Shown here one piece after another: positions 7,191 through 14,920 of a stretch of 30,074 nucleotides of DNA. A program made the position numbers and the translations under genes. The notes under the pieces are model-generated. The model saw only the letters and a program-made list of their open reading frames with translations. It ran no database searches and was not told the DNA's origin. Location: positions 6,270-36,343 of the forward strand of contig JALVWI010000191.1 of NCBI GenBank assembly GCA_027038335.1, read 5' to 3'. The DNA is from Campylobacterales bacterium (GTDB lineage: Bacteria; Campylobacterota; Campylobacteria; Campylobacterales; JALSKU01). How positions within the stretch are numbered: the stretch's first letter is position 1; every line of letters begins with the position of its first letter.

Positions 7191-7763
7191 TTATTCTCTT
7201 GCATCTGCTAGAGTTAGAGCAAATAAAACATTAACTCCATTTTCTTCCAATATTTTTTTAGCTTCTTTTATAGTAGAGCCCGTCGTAATGATGTCGTCAA
7301 TAATGATGGCATCTATATTTGAGTGGTATTTGTATGTAAAATTTCTAGGATTATTTTGTCTAAATTGTAGAGATTTACCTGAATAATTTATCTTATTTTT
7401 AGCCCTTAAAGCTGAGTGAACAGGTGTTATATAGGTTGATTTTAGATATTTGTTAAGTATAGCAGTATGAGAGTAACCGTTTTTTGCATGATCATCACAT
7501 GCAAAAGAGTAAGTTTTATTTATAAACTTAAATTCTTTACCAAATTTTCTGAAGCTTTCTTGTGCTAAGATACGATATATGAAATATCCTACAAATTTAT
7601 GTTTTGTTAGGATAAGATTTTTGACAGCACTATATTTATAAAAACTATATACTTCAAAATCATTTTCAATCACTCTTTTATATAAAGACGGTTTTAAAAA
7701 CTCCTTTTTACATTTTTTGCATATATGACTAAAAGAAAATGCCCCACATATCAAGCAGTACAT
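7191..7763 (-). CDS. ComF-family phosphoribosyltransferase-like protein
   Basis: A 190-residue protein with an N-terminal zinc-ribbon of two CxxC pairs (C3/C6 and C15/C18) and a C-terminal type I phosphoribosyltransferase fold with the PRPP loop IIIDDIITTGST (153-164). KNGYSHTAIL (95-104) stands where ComF proteins usually have RGFNQ. ComF homologues act in natural transformation, helping single-stranded DNA entry at the cytoplasmic side; no enzymatic reaction is settled. The start codon directly abuts the stop of the preceding lipoprotein gene (TAAATG), so translation is coupled. The gene ends 7 nt from the RAYT element end, so the insertion spared it. The equivalent of Cj1028c by position. 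Confidence 0.9.
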   Translation of the reverse strand: MYCLICGAFSFSHICKKCKKEFLKPSLYKRVIENDFEVYSFYKYSAVKNLILTKHKFVGYFIYRILAQESFRKFGKEFKFINKTYSFACDDHAKNGYSHTAILNKYLKSTYITPVHSALRAKNKINYSGKSLQFRQNNPRNFTYKYHSNIDAIIIDDIITTGSTIKEAKKILEENGVNVLFALTLADARE

Positions 7764-8339
7764 TTAAATATCAGATAAATTTTTTATAATTAGCTTTATA
7801 CTGTCGTTTAAAAGAGCCTCTATCTGTTTTTGAAAAGTCTCATTACTTACTGTTAAACCATTATATTTACTGATATTTTCTGAGATAGTTTTTGTTATAG
7901 TTTCATTACCTTTTTTGATGATAAGTTGCAAAGAGATAGTTCCTGTTAGGTTTTCCTTTATCAATTCACTCTTATTGAATGTTACAAATAATTTATTTAG
8001 CACAAGATTTATCTTAAAAGTAGCATTTTTAGGATTTGTAACCATAATAAAACCATTTGCGTTTAAAGCCTTTTTTAAAGCATTTTTATACCAAACTCCA
8101 AAATTTACATTTGAAGTGGTATATCCAAGGTTGTCGCCATCATTATTTGTAACAACGGCAACTATCTTTTTATTGGTTCTTTCGTCTTTAAAGGAGTTTA
8201 TATATACACTTTTGTGAGTATTTTTAAAACTTAGAAAGCTTACTTGATATGGTTTTATATCTATAGAGCTACTTTTATAAGAGCAACCTGAGAGTAAAAA
8301 TATTCCTATTGTAACAAATACTAAACCTAATTTTCTCAT
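7764..8339 (-). CDS. YajG/MapA-like lipoprotein
   Basis: A 191-residue lipoprotein from the chosen ATG at 8339: MRKLGLVFVTIGIFLLSGC with lipobox LLSGC and acylated C19. The body (VYINSFKDERTN..., then ATFKINLVLNKLFVTF and a C-terminal helix) resembles the YajG lipoprotein family. By position it corresponds to mapA (Cj1029c) between comF and lepA in C. jejuni; the molecular role is unknown. The longer frame from 8378 is rejected because AAAGGAG lies just before the tandem ATGATG (8342/8339), the second giving the better 5-nt spacing. A long hairpin lies immediately upstream. Confidence 0.8.
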   Translation of the reverse strand: MRKLGLVFVTIGIFLLSGCSYKSSSIDIKPYQVSFLSFKNTHKSVYINSFKDERTNKKIVAVVTNNDGDNLGYTTSNVNFGVWYKNALKKALNANGFIMVTNPKNATFKINLVLNKLFVTFNKSELIKENLTGTISLQLIIKKGNETITKTISENISKYNGLTVSNETFQKQIEALLNDSIKLIIKNLSDI

Positions 8340-8357
8340 CATGTCTCCTTTGAAGCC

Positions 8358-8417
8358 AAATTTTGCAATAGACTTCATTACATTAGCACTACTACAACAA
8401 AGTCTATTGCAAAATTT
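8358..8417. repeat. 18-bp perfect inverted repeat, 24-nt loop, upstream of the mapA-like gene
   Basis: Arms 8358-8375 and 8400-8417 are exact reverse complements (AAGTCTATTGCAAAATTT). On the transcribed strand the second arm ends about 8 nt before the AAAGGAG ribosome site of the lipoprotein gene. The arms are AT-rich and no T-run follows, so a Rho-independent terminator is unlikely. It may be a dispersed palindromic repeat or a control hairpin. Confidence 0.8.
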
Positions 8418-8444
8418 AGGTTTAAAGGATTTGAGTTTTAGGGT

Positions 8445-8493
8445 GAAATTAATTCTAAATACTAAATCCTAAAACCTAAATCCTTTACTCCTT
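8445..8493. repeat. Degenerate heptad tract C (after lepA)
   Basis: Seven consecutive 7-mers on the plus strand: GAAATTA, ATTCTAA, ATACTAA, ATCCTAA, AACCTAA, ATCCTTT, ACTCCTT. It starts 3 nt beyond the lepA stop codon. Positions 8462-8484 are identical to 1575-1597 in tract A, about 6.9 kb away. Confidence 0.75.
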
Positions 8494-8496
8494 CAT

Positions 8497-10290
8497 TTAG
8501 TCTATCTTCAATACGGATAAAAAAGCTTCCTGCGGAAGTTGTACTTTGCCTATGGCTTTCATTCTTTTTTTACCTGCTTTTTGTTTTTCAAGCAGTTTTC
8601 TTTTTCTGGTTATATCTCCACCGTAACATTTTGCGGTTACATTTTTGCCCATTGATTTTACTGTTTCTCTTGCTATTATTTTATTGCCGATACTGGCTTG
8701 TATGGCTACTTCAAAAAGTTGTCTCGGTACTAACTCTTTCATAGTTTTTACAAGTTCTCTTCCTTTGCTCCCAGCTTTATTTTTTGGAACTATGATGGAA
8801 AGTGCATCTACTATTTCTCCAGCTACTCTTACATCAAGTTTTACTAGATCTCCCTCTTTGTAACCGATAGGCTCATAATCAAAACTTGCATACCCTTTTG
8901 TACTTGATTTAAGCTTATCATAAAAGTCCATCACTATCTCATTCATGGGAAGTAGATACTCTAAAAGTACTCTATCAGTTGTGATATAGTCCATATTTTT
9001 TTGAATTCCTCTTTTGTTGTTTAAAAGAGTTATTATGTTACCTAAAAATTCATTAGGAGTTACAATGGTAGCTTTTACATAAGGCTCGTAAATCTTTTCT
9101 ATCTCATTTACAGGAGGAAGTTCGCTTGGATTTTGTATCTCTATGGTAGTTCCATCGGTTTTTTCAACCTTATATATAACAGTAGGGGCAGTTGCTATGA
9201 GGTCTATACCAAACTCTCTTTCAAGTCTTTCTTTTATAACCTCCATGTGTAAAAGACCCAAAAAACCAACCCTAAAACCAAACCCTAAAGCTGCTGAAGT
9301 TTCTGGCTCATAAGAGATACTAGAGTCATTTAGTTGAAGCTTATCAAGTGCATCTCTAAGATCTTCAAATTTGTCTGTTTCTATGGGATAAATCCCTGCA
9401 AATACAAAAGCTTTTGCTTCCTGAAAACCTTGTATTGCTTTAGCGGTAGGATTTTTGGCATCTGTTATAGTGTCTCCTACTTTTACATCACCTACATTTT
9501 TAAGACCAAGTATAACGATACCTATCTCACCTGTTTTGATACTTTTTGTATCTATCTGCTTTAGAGGATGAGGGTATTTAAGTCCTAAAACTTCATGTTT
9601 TTTTCCGGTACTTACAACAAGTACTTCTTCACCTTTTTTTATCTCTCCGTCAAAAACTCTCACGAGTGCCAATGCTCCAAGATAATTATCAAACCAACTA
9701 TCATATATAAGAGCTTTTAAAGGAGCTTTTTCATCACCGTTTGGCGGTGGGACTTTTTCTATTATGGTATGAAGTAACTCTTTTATACCTATACCGCTTT
9801 TTGCACTAACTTCCAAAGCTTCAGAACAGTCAAGTCCTATGGTGTGCTCTATTTCCTCTTTTACTCTTTTTGGATCAGCTGCAGGTAGGTCTATCTTATT
9901 GATGATAGGGATGATTTCAAGGTCGTGTTCGAGTGCTACATAAACATTTGCTATGGTTTGAGCTTCTACTCCCTGAGAGGCATCTACAACTAGTAGGGCA
10001 CCTTCACAAGAGCCTAAAGACCTACTTACTTCATAAGAAAAGTCAACATGACCGGGAGTATCTATGAGATTTAGGATATATTTTTGTCCGTTTTCTTCAT
10101 AATTTAGTCTAACAGATTGAGCTTTGATGGTGATGCCCCGCTCTTTTTCTATATCCATAGTATCCATCACTTGAGAGCTCATCTCTCTATCGCTGATGGC
10201 ACCGCATTCACTTATAAGTCTATCAGCAAGTGTACTTTTGCCATGATCTATATGAGCTATGATAGAAAAGTTTCTAATATTTTGTTGCAT
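8497..10290 (-). CDS. lepA: Elongation factor 4 (LepA)
   Basis: A ribosome-bound translational GTPase that acts on elongation/initiation under stress and can catalyse back-translocation. The 597-residue length is standard. G1 AHIDHGKS (12-19), G3 DTPGHVDF, and G4 NKIDLPAAD are present, and the C-terminal LepA-specific domain with KRKLLEKQKAGKKRMK is complete. The ATG shares one base with the prs stop codon (TAATG), so it is coupled to prs. lepA next to the mapA-like gene matches the C. jejuni order; prs upstream does not, marking the end of the shared block. Confidence 0.98.
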   Translation of the reverse strand: MQQNIRNFSIIAHIDHGKSTLADRLISECGAISDREMSSQVMDTMDIEKERGITIKAQSVRLNYEENGQKYILNLIDTPGHVDFSYEVSRSLGSCEGALLVVDASQGVEAQTIANVYVALEHDLEIIPIINKIDLPAADPKRVKEEIEHTIGLDCSEALEVSAKSGIGIKELLHTIIEKVPPPNGDEKAPLKALIYDSWFDNYLGALALVRVFDGEIKKGEEVLVVSTGKKHEVLGLKYPHPLKQIDTKSIKTGEIGIVILGLKNVGDVKVGDTITDAKNPTAKAIQGFQEAKAFVFAGIYPIETDKFEDLRDALDKLQLNDSSISYEPETSAALGFGFRVGFLGLLHMEVIKERLEREFGIDLIATAPTVIYKVEKTDGTTIEIQNPSELPPVNEIEKIYEPYVKATIVTPNEFLGNIITLLNNKRGIQKNMDYITTDRVLLEYLLPMNEIVMDFYDKLKSSTKGYASFDYEPIGYKEGDLVKLDVRVAGEIVDALSIIVPKNKAGSKGRELVKTMKELVPRQLFEVAIQASIGNKIIARETVKSMGKNVTAKCYGGDITRKRKLLEKQKAGKKRMKAIGKVQLPQEAFLSVLKID

Positions 10291-11219
10291 TAAACAAATA
10301 ACCCATTTACACTTTCATTGTGATATACTCTTCTGATAACTTCAGCAAATAAAGGTGCTACGCTTAAAACTGTTATTTTGTTACTATTTGATTTTAAGGG
10401 GATGGTATCAGAAACTATCAATTCATCAAGTTCGCTTTTATCTATCCTCTCATAAGCTGGACCGCTTAAAACTGCATGAGTACAACATGCCATAACACTT
10501 GAGGCACCTTTTCCTTTTAAAACAGAAGCTGCTTTTGTGATAGTTCCGGCAGTATCTATCATATCATCTACTAAAATGACATCTTTTCCTTCTACATCAC
10601 CTATGATATTCATTACTTCGCACTCATTTGCCTTTTCTCTTCTTTTGTCAACTATAACCATATCGACACCAAGTTTTTTAGCAAATGCTCTAGCTCTTGC
10701 AACTCCTCCTATATCTGGGCTTGCAATGATAGGATTTTTGAGATTTTTTCTCTTAACATAGTCCAAAAATATAATGTTACCATACAAATTATCAACAGGT
10801 ATATCAAAAAATCCCTGAATTTGACCGGCATGCAAATCTATAGTAACAACTCTGTCGATCCCCGCTGTTTGTAAAAGATTGGCAACAAGTTTAGCTGTGA
10901 TAGGAACTCTAGGAGCAGCTTTCCTATCTTGTCTAGCATATCCAAAATAAGGCATGATAGCAGTTATAGAGTTAGCCGAACTTCTTCTAAGAGCATCGGT
11001 CATGATAAGTATCTCCATAAGAGTATCATTGGCCGGTGCACAAGTGGGTTGTACCACAAATACATCTTTGCCTCTTACACTTTCGCTTATTTGCACACCT
11101 ATTTCACCATCACTAAATCTCCTGATAGTAGCATCTGAAAGCGGTAAAGTTAAATGTTTGGCAACTTTTTTTGCAAATTCCTCATTGGCAGTACCCGAAA
11201 AGACTTTATATCCTCTCAT
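10290..11219 (-). CDS. prs: Ribose-phosphate pyrophosphokinase
   Basis: It makes PRPP from ribose 5-phosphate and ATP, feeding purine, pyrimidine, histidine, tryptophan and NAD synthesis in the cytosol. The 309-residue class I enzyme has the FSDGE segment (35-39), the signature DLHAGQIQGFFDIPVDNLYG, and the PRPP loop VDDMIDTAGT. The ATG at 11219 has AAGGATC upstream. A TATAAT box lies between it and the preceding nitroreductase gene, so it probably starts its own transcript with lepA. Confidence 0.98.
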   Translation of the reverse strand: MRGYKVFSGTANEEFAKKVAKHLTLPLSDATIRRFSDGEIGVQISESVRGKDVFVVQPTCAPANDTLMEILIMTDALRRSSANSITAIMPYFGYARQDRKAAPRVPITAKLVANLLQTAGIDRVVTIDLHAGQIQGFFDIPVDNLYGNIIFLDYVKRKNLKNPIIASPDIGGVARARAFAKKLGVDMVIVDKRREKANECEVMNIIGDVEGKDVILVDDMIDTAGTITKAASVLKGKGASSVMACCTHAVLSGPAYERIDKSELDELIVSDTIPLKSNSNKITVLSVAPLFAEVIRRVYHNESVNGLFV

Positions 11220-11251
11220 TTTATTGATCCTTATAGATAAAATATGGGTGT

Positions 11252-11257
11252 ATTATA
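11252..11257 (-). promoter_or_regulatory. Candidate prs -10 box
   Basis: A perfect TATAAT on the minus strand in the 45-nt gap between the nitroreductase stop and the prs ATG, 33 nt before the start codon. No TTGACA-like -35 is evident, as is usual in Campylobacterota. Confidence 0.5.
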
Positions 11258-11264
11258 CTTTATA

Positions 11265-11900
11265 CTACTTAATAAACTCATAAACTTCATCAGCTTTAAG
11301 TCTTATCCTTTTTGGTTGAGGATTTACTCTATATCCAAACGGTAGTAGTAGTGCTATTTGAAACTTTTTTATATCAAGATTTAAAATTTTTTCCACCTCT
11401 TGTCTATCCATTCCTTCTATCGGACAAGAATCTATACCTTTTACCGCAGCAGCAGTCATCATATTTGCAGAAGCTATATAACACTGTTTTGAACTCCATG
11501 CATAAAGTGTCTCATCATTTTCCAATATGCCTGTTTTTTCCAAATGACTTTTATAGAGTTCTACATACTTTTTTATCATATCCTGAGGTAAGTCTCTTCT
11601 TTGAAATCTTTTAGTAGGTATTCCACTTTGAGGTTTTAAACTATCAATAGCCGCAAGGATGACAACAAGATGTGAACAAGTAGTTATCTGAGGTTGATCC
11701 CAACAGTGCGGTCTTATCCTTTTTTTAAGCTCATCATTTGTGATAACTAAAAATTTCCACCCCTCTTGACCAAAAGATGAGGGAGAGTTTCTTCCTGCTT
11801 CTAGGATAAATAATATATCTTCATCATTTATCTTTTTTGTTTCATCAAATAGTTTACACGCATGTCTAAAATCCATCGCTTCTTTAAAACTTTTATCCAT
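11265..11900 (-). CDS. NAD(P)H-dependent nitroreductase-family flavoprotein
   Basis: A 211-residue FMN-dependent oxidoreductase of the nitroreductase superfamily. N-terminal RHACKLFD (12-19) and SPSSFGQEGWKFLVI (39-53) are the FMN-contact segments; the C-terminal part ALLLPFGYR closes the flavin site. RHACKLFD resembles the Helicobacter RdxA/FrxA type (RHSCKMFD in RdxA), but the true substrate is unknown. It follows a cupin gene by 12 nt and forms a small cluster with it and yaaA. The ATG at 11900 has AAGGAGAT upstream. Confidence 0.9.
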   Translation of the reverse strand: MDKSFKEAMDFRHACKLFDETKKINDEDILFILEAGRNSPSSFGQEGWKFLVITNDELKKRIRPHCWDQPQITTCSHLVVILAAIDSLKPQSGIPTKRFQRRDLPQDMIKKYVELYKSHLEKTGILENDETLYAWSSKQCYIASANMMTAAAVKGIDSCPIEGMDRQEVEKILNLDIKKFQIALLLPFGYRVNPQPKRIRLKADEVYEFIK

Positions 11901-11912
11901 TAAATATCTCCT

Positions 11913-12230
11913 TCAAGTAAAAAATATAGCTAACCATATAGTAGTTTGCTCTAAAGCAGTATAACTTACTCTATGCTTTTTATGCTTTGGTATAAGAAGA
12001 TAATCTCCACTCTTTAAAGTAACTATTTTATCTTCAAACTCGATCTCTGCTTTTCCCTCAAATAGTAAAACAAATTCATTCTCCTCTTGATCATACCAAA
12101 AATCTACAGCTGAGGTTTGACCGTAAGAGACAATTCTTTCTATTTTAATATCTCTATTTTGAAATAGAGTATTAAAAATCTCCTTCTTGCTTGTTGGCGG
12201 AATATTATCAAAAATATTACTCAATTTCAA
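11913..12230 (-). CDS. Small cupin-fold protein
   Basis: A 105-residue single-domain cupin. The first motif region is EENEFVLLFEGKAEIEF and the second GDYLLIPKHKKHRV (75-88). The usual first-motif HxH is replaced by FWYDQEEN, so metal binding would be incomplete and the role is unclear. The start is TTG at 12230, overlapping the end of yaaA by 14 nt; a second TTG two codons later is possible, and no ATG is available near the N-terminus. Overlap implies coupling to yaaA. Confidence 0.82.
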   Translation of the reverse strand: MKLSNIFDNIPPTSKKEIFNTLFQNRDIKIERIVSYGQTSAVDFWYDQEENEFVLLFEGKAEIEFEDKIVTLKSGDYLLIPKHKKHRVSYTALEQTTIWLAIFFT

Positions 12231-12957
12231 AAGTTAACTCTTTTTTATTTTTTATCTCTTTTATCTCTTTGATTTTTAGATTGTTAAACTCTATTTGCAT
12301 CAATTCTTTCTCATTTTTAGGCTGATATATTGCCAATTCTCTTGCTATTTTTCCACGATATGCTTTTGCCCAATGACTTACGACTTTAGAGTTTTTTAAA
12401 AATTTAAAAGTATAGTATTTTTTGCTAGGAAGATAAAATTTTTCATAAAAAGTTGCTCTTAAGTCTATAACAAGTTCGTTTTTAAGATATTTATCCAAAG
12501 AGAATGAAAACTCTTTTTTATAAAAGTTTTCAAAAGCAAAGTTTTCAACCCTCTCACCCTGCTTAAGTTTATAATAAGGAATACAAGTTTTTGCTAAGAT
12601 TGGACCAAAAAGGTTGGAAAATATTATCATATTATTATCTAAAAATTCCTGTTCACTCTTTCTTAAAGTAGGATATGAAAGGTACTCATATCCTACTCCG
12701 TTATATCTTAGTATTGCTTTTTGTGTTTTATCTTTAAATATATCTATATCTTCAAGAGTTTTAAGTAATTTTTCATTTTTTATACCAAAAAGTTTTTTTA
12801 GTTCATCTTTAGAAGCATTATTTATAAAATTTTGATATTTTTTTGTGGCAAATCCTCGTTTTTTTATAAGTTTATCAAATAAAAAAGTTTCCAATTGCAA
12901 ACTATCACAAGAACTTTCTAGAGATTTTGATTCACTTGGTGAAAAAAGTATTTTCAT
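12217..12957 (-). CDS. yaaA: Peroxide-stress protein YaaA (UPF0246 family)
   Basis: A 246-residue YaaA-family protein. In E. coli YaaA limits free iron and DNA damage under peroxide stress and binds DNA; the family is known by a helix-hairpin-helix-like element and a basic groove. Seen here: N-terminal MKILFSPSES, central LFGPI (116-120), VIDLRATFYEKFY (163-175, where relatives have VVNLAS.EY), and HWAKAYRGKIARELA (195-209), matching the conserved YAKKARG.M.R block. The first gene of a minus-strand cluster with the cupin and nitroreductase, divergent from the tRNA-tuf operon. The protein diverges from E. coli YaaA but the length fits. Confidence 0.88.
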   Translation of the reverse strand: MKILFSPSESKSLESSCDSLQLETFLFDKLIKKRGFATKKYQNFINNASKDELKKLFGIKNEKLLKTLEDIDIFKDKTQKAILRYNGVGYEYLSYPTLRKSEQEFLDNNMIIFSNLFGPILAKTCIPYYKLKQGERVENFAFENFYKKEFSFSLDKYLKNELVIDLRATFYEKFYLPSKKYYTFKFLKNSKVVSHWAKAYRGKIARELAIYQPKNEKELMQIEFNNLKIKEIKEIKNKKELTFEIE

Positions 12958-12980
12958 GTAATAATTCCTATTTTTGTAAA

Positions 12981-12986
12981 ATTATA
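12981..12986 (-). promoter_or_regulatory. Candidate yaaA extended -10 box
   Basis: The minus strand reads TGATATAAT, i.e. TATAAT with the TG of an extended -10, 24 nt before the yaaA ATG. It is divergent from the tRNA-tuf promoter at 13018-13046. Confidence 0.5.
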
Positions 12987-13017
12987 TCAAAATATTTTTC
13001 AATATCTTATAATTCTA

Positions 13018-13046
13018 TTGACATTATTGGAAATTTAAAGTATAAT
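13018..13046 (+). promoter_or_regulatory. Full-consensus sigma70 promoter of the tRNA-tuf operon
   Basis: TTGACA (13018-13023), a 17-nt spacer and TATAAT (13041-13046) match the classical consensus at all twelve positions. Transcription would begin near 13053, about 15 nt before tRNA-Thr. A -35 box of this quality is unusual for Campylobacterota and fits a very strong stable-RNA promoter. Confidence 0.85.
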
Positions 13047-13067
13047 TTCACCTCATTTTTAAGAGGT

Positions 13068-13143
<76 letters not shown>

Positions 13144-13199
13144 TTTTCTTAAAATTTGAGACAGTGTTTGACCAGATATAATATAGTAAACGGCAATAG

Positions 13200-13285
13200 G
13201 GTGAGATACTCAAGCGGCCAACGAGGGCAGACTGTAAATCTGCTGGTTTTTACCTTCGGAGGTTCGAATCCTCCTCTCACCACCA
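13200..13285 (+). tRNA. tRNA-Tyr (anticodon GUA)
   Basis: A class II tRNA of 86 nt with a long variable arm. Acceptor GGTGAGA pairs with TCTCACC; the anticodon arm CAGACTGTAAATCTG gives GTA; T-arm GGAGGTTCGAATCCTCC; discriminator A and encoded CCA (13283-13285). Confidence 0.97.
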
Positions 13286-13294
13286 TTACTATAA

Positions 13295-13371
13295 GCGGGA
13301 GTAGCTCAGTTGGCTAGAGCATCAGCCTTCCAAGCTGAGGGTCGCCGGTTCGAGCCCGGTTTCCCGCTCCA
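13295..13371 (+). tRNA. tRNA-Gly (anticodon UCC)
   Basis: Acceptor GCGGGAG against TTCCCGC, anticodon arm TCAGC-CTTCCAA-GCTGA giving TCC (reads GGA/GGG), T-arm CCGGTTCGAGCCCGG, encoded CCA at 13369-13371. Confidence 0.97.
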
Positions 13372-13492
13372 TATCAAAACTGGGAGCTGTTGTAAGAAAA
13401 TTTGATCTTTCGCAAAAGTATCACATTCTGCAACTTTTTAAAGCCCCTCATTTTTGATATTTGGTTTTTTATTGGTAGTTATATGAGAGTTT
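13372..13492 (+). other. 121-nt spacer within the tRNA cluster
   Basis: No gene is seen. A 9-bp inverted repeat (ATATCAAAA at 13371-13379 and its complement at 13452-13460) could pair the two sides of the spacer, the first arm sharing the last base of the tRNA-Gly CCA. No tRNA-like T-arm or clear promoter is present. Confidence 0.5.
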
Positions 13493-13567
<75 letters not shown>

Positions 13568-13584
13568 TTACAATTTAGAAAAAG

Positions 13585-13635
13585 AAAGTTTCGGCCGAAG
13601 CTTTTAACTTACATATCTATGCCAAAGATGTAAGT
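13585..13635 (+). promoter_or_regulatory. Two hairpins in the tuf leader
   Basis: Hairpin 1: AAAGTTTC (13585-13592) with GAAGCTTT (13597-13604), loop GGCC, one G-U pair. Hairpin 2: ACTTACAT (13607-13614) with ATGTAAGT (13628-13635), perfect, 13-nt loop. They lie between the tRNA 3' end and the tuf ribosome site and may mark tRNA/mRNA separation or protect the mRNA 5' end. No long T-run follows, so termination is unlikely. Confidence 0.5.
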
Positions 13636-13663
13636 AAAAACAAAATTACCCACGGAGGAAAAG

Positions 13664-14863
13664 ATGGCAAAAGAGAAATACGAAAGAACCAAACCACATG
13701 TAAACATAGGTACCATAGGTCATGTTGATCACGGTAAAACAACTTTAACAGCTGCAATTTCTGCGGTACTTGCTGAAAAAGGTCTTGCTGAAAAAAGAGA
13801 TTTTGATCAGATAGATAATGCTCCAGAAGAGAGAGAAAGAGGTATTACTATCGCTACTTCTCATATAGAGTATGAAACAGATAATAGACACTATGCTCAT
13901 GTTGATTGTCCCGGACACGCTGATTATGTTAAAAATATGATCACAGGTGCTGCACAAATGGATGGTGCTATACTAGTTGTTAGTGCTGCTGATGGTCCTA
14001 TGCCTCAAACTAGAGAGCACATACTACTTTCAAGACAAGTCGGTGTTCCTTATATAGTAGTTTTCATGAACAAAGCTGATATGGTTGATGATGAAGAACT
14101 ACTTGAGCTAGTTGAAATGGAGATAAGAGAATTGCTTGACGAGTATCAATTCCCCGGAGATGATACACCAATCGTTGCAGGTTCAGCTCTTAAAGCTCTA
14201 GAAGAAGTAAAAGCCGGTCAAACAGGTGAATGGAGTGAAAAAATACTTGAACTTATGAAAGAAGTTGATGAGTATATTCCAACTCCAGAAAGAGATACTG
14301 ATAAAGATTTCTTGATGCCTGTTGAAGATGTTTTCTCAATCTCAGGAAGAGGAACAGTTGTAACAGGTAGAATCGAAAGAGGTGTTGTAAAAGTTGGAGA
14401 TGAGATAGAAATAGTAGGTATCAAGCCAACTCAAAAAACAGTTGTAACCGGTGTTGAAATGTTTAGAAAAGAGCTAGACCAAGGTGTTGCCGGTGATAAC
14501 TGCGGTGTACTTTTAAGAGGAACTAAAAAAGAAGATGTTGAAAGAGGAATGGTACTTTGTAAACCGGGCTCAATAACTCCTCATACTAAATTTGAAGCTG
14601 AAGTTTATATCTTAACTAAAGAAGAGGGTGGAAGACATACTCCTTTCTTTAACAATTATAGACCTCAATTTTATGTAAGAACAACTGATGTTACAGGTTC
14701 TATCACATTACCGGAGGGTACTGAGATGGTTATGCCGGGTGATAATGTAAAGATTTCTGTTGAATTGATTGCTCCAATCGCTATGGAGGAAGGTACTAGA
14801 TTTGCTATCAGAGAAGGTGGTAGAACAGTCGGTGCCGGTGTTGTTTCAAAAATAATAGAATAA
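13664..14863 (+). CDS. tuf: Elongation factor Tu
   Basis: A GTPase delivering aminoacyl-tRNA to the ribosomal A site; 399 residues, full length. G1 GHVDHGKT (19-26), switch II DCPGHADY, G4 NKAD and the C-terminal beta-barrel domains with GGRTVGAGVV are all present. A strong ribosome site GGAGG sits 5 nt before the ATG. The gene is the protein-coding end of the four-tRNA operon and is followed by a good terminator, so it is largely expressed from the tRNA promoter. Confidence 0.99.
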   Translation: MAKEKYERTKPHVNIGTIGHVDHGKTTLTAAISAVLAEKGLAEKRDFDQIDNAPEERERGITIATSHIEYETDNRHYAHVDCPGHADYVKNMITGAAQMDGAILVVSAADGPMPQTREHILLSRQVGVPYIVVFMNKADMVDDEELLELVEMEIRELLDEYQFPGDDTPIVAGSALKALEEVKAGQTGEWSEKILELMKEVDEYIPTPERDTDKDFLMPVEDVFSISGRGTVVTGRIERGVVKVGDEIEIVGIKPTQKTVVTGVEMFRKELDQGVAGDNCGVLLRGTKKEDVERGMVLCKPGSITPHTKFEAEVYILTKEEGGRHTPFFNNYRPQFYVRTTDVTGSITLPEGTEMVMPGDNVKISVELIAPIAMEEGTRFAIREGGRTVGAGVVSKIIE

Positions 14864-14876
14864 TTTATTTTATTTT

Positions 14877-14898
14877 ACGGGGCTTATGCCCCGTTTTT
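14877..14898 (+). terminator. Rho-independent terminator after tuf
   Basis: A GC-rich stem ACGGGGC (14877-14883) and GCCCCGT (14888-14894) with loop TTAT, followed by a T-run. It lies 13 nt after the tuf stop. Some read-through to rpmG is possible because no clear promoter is seen before rpmG. Confidence 0.88.
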
Positions 14899-14920
14899 AT
14901 ATTGATATTAAGGATATTGA

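Noticed and set aside
8340..8378. Longer N-terminus for the mapA-like lipoprotein
   Set aside because: The first ATG falls in the hairpin arm without a ribosome site, and it would move the lipobox signal peptide away from the N-terminus.
13585..13604. Terminator between tRNA-Thr and tuf
   Set aside because: The hairpin is followed by only four T and then mixed sequence; a terminator here would cut tuf from its only evident promoter.
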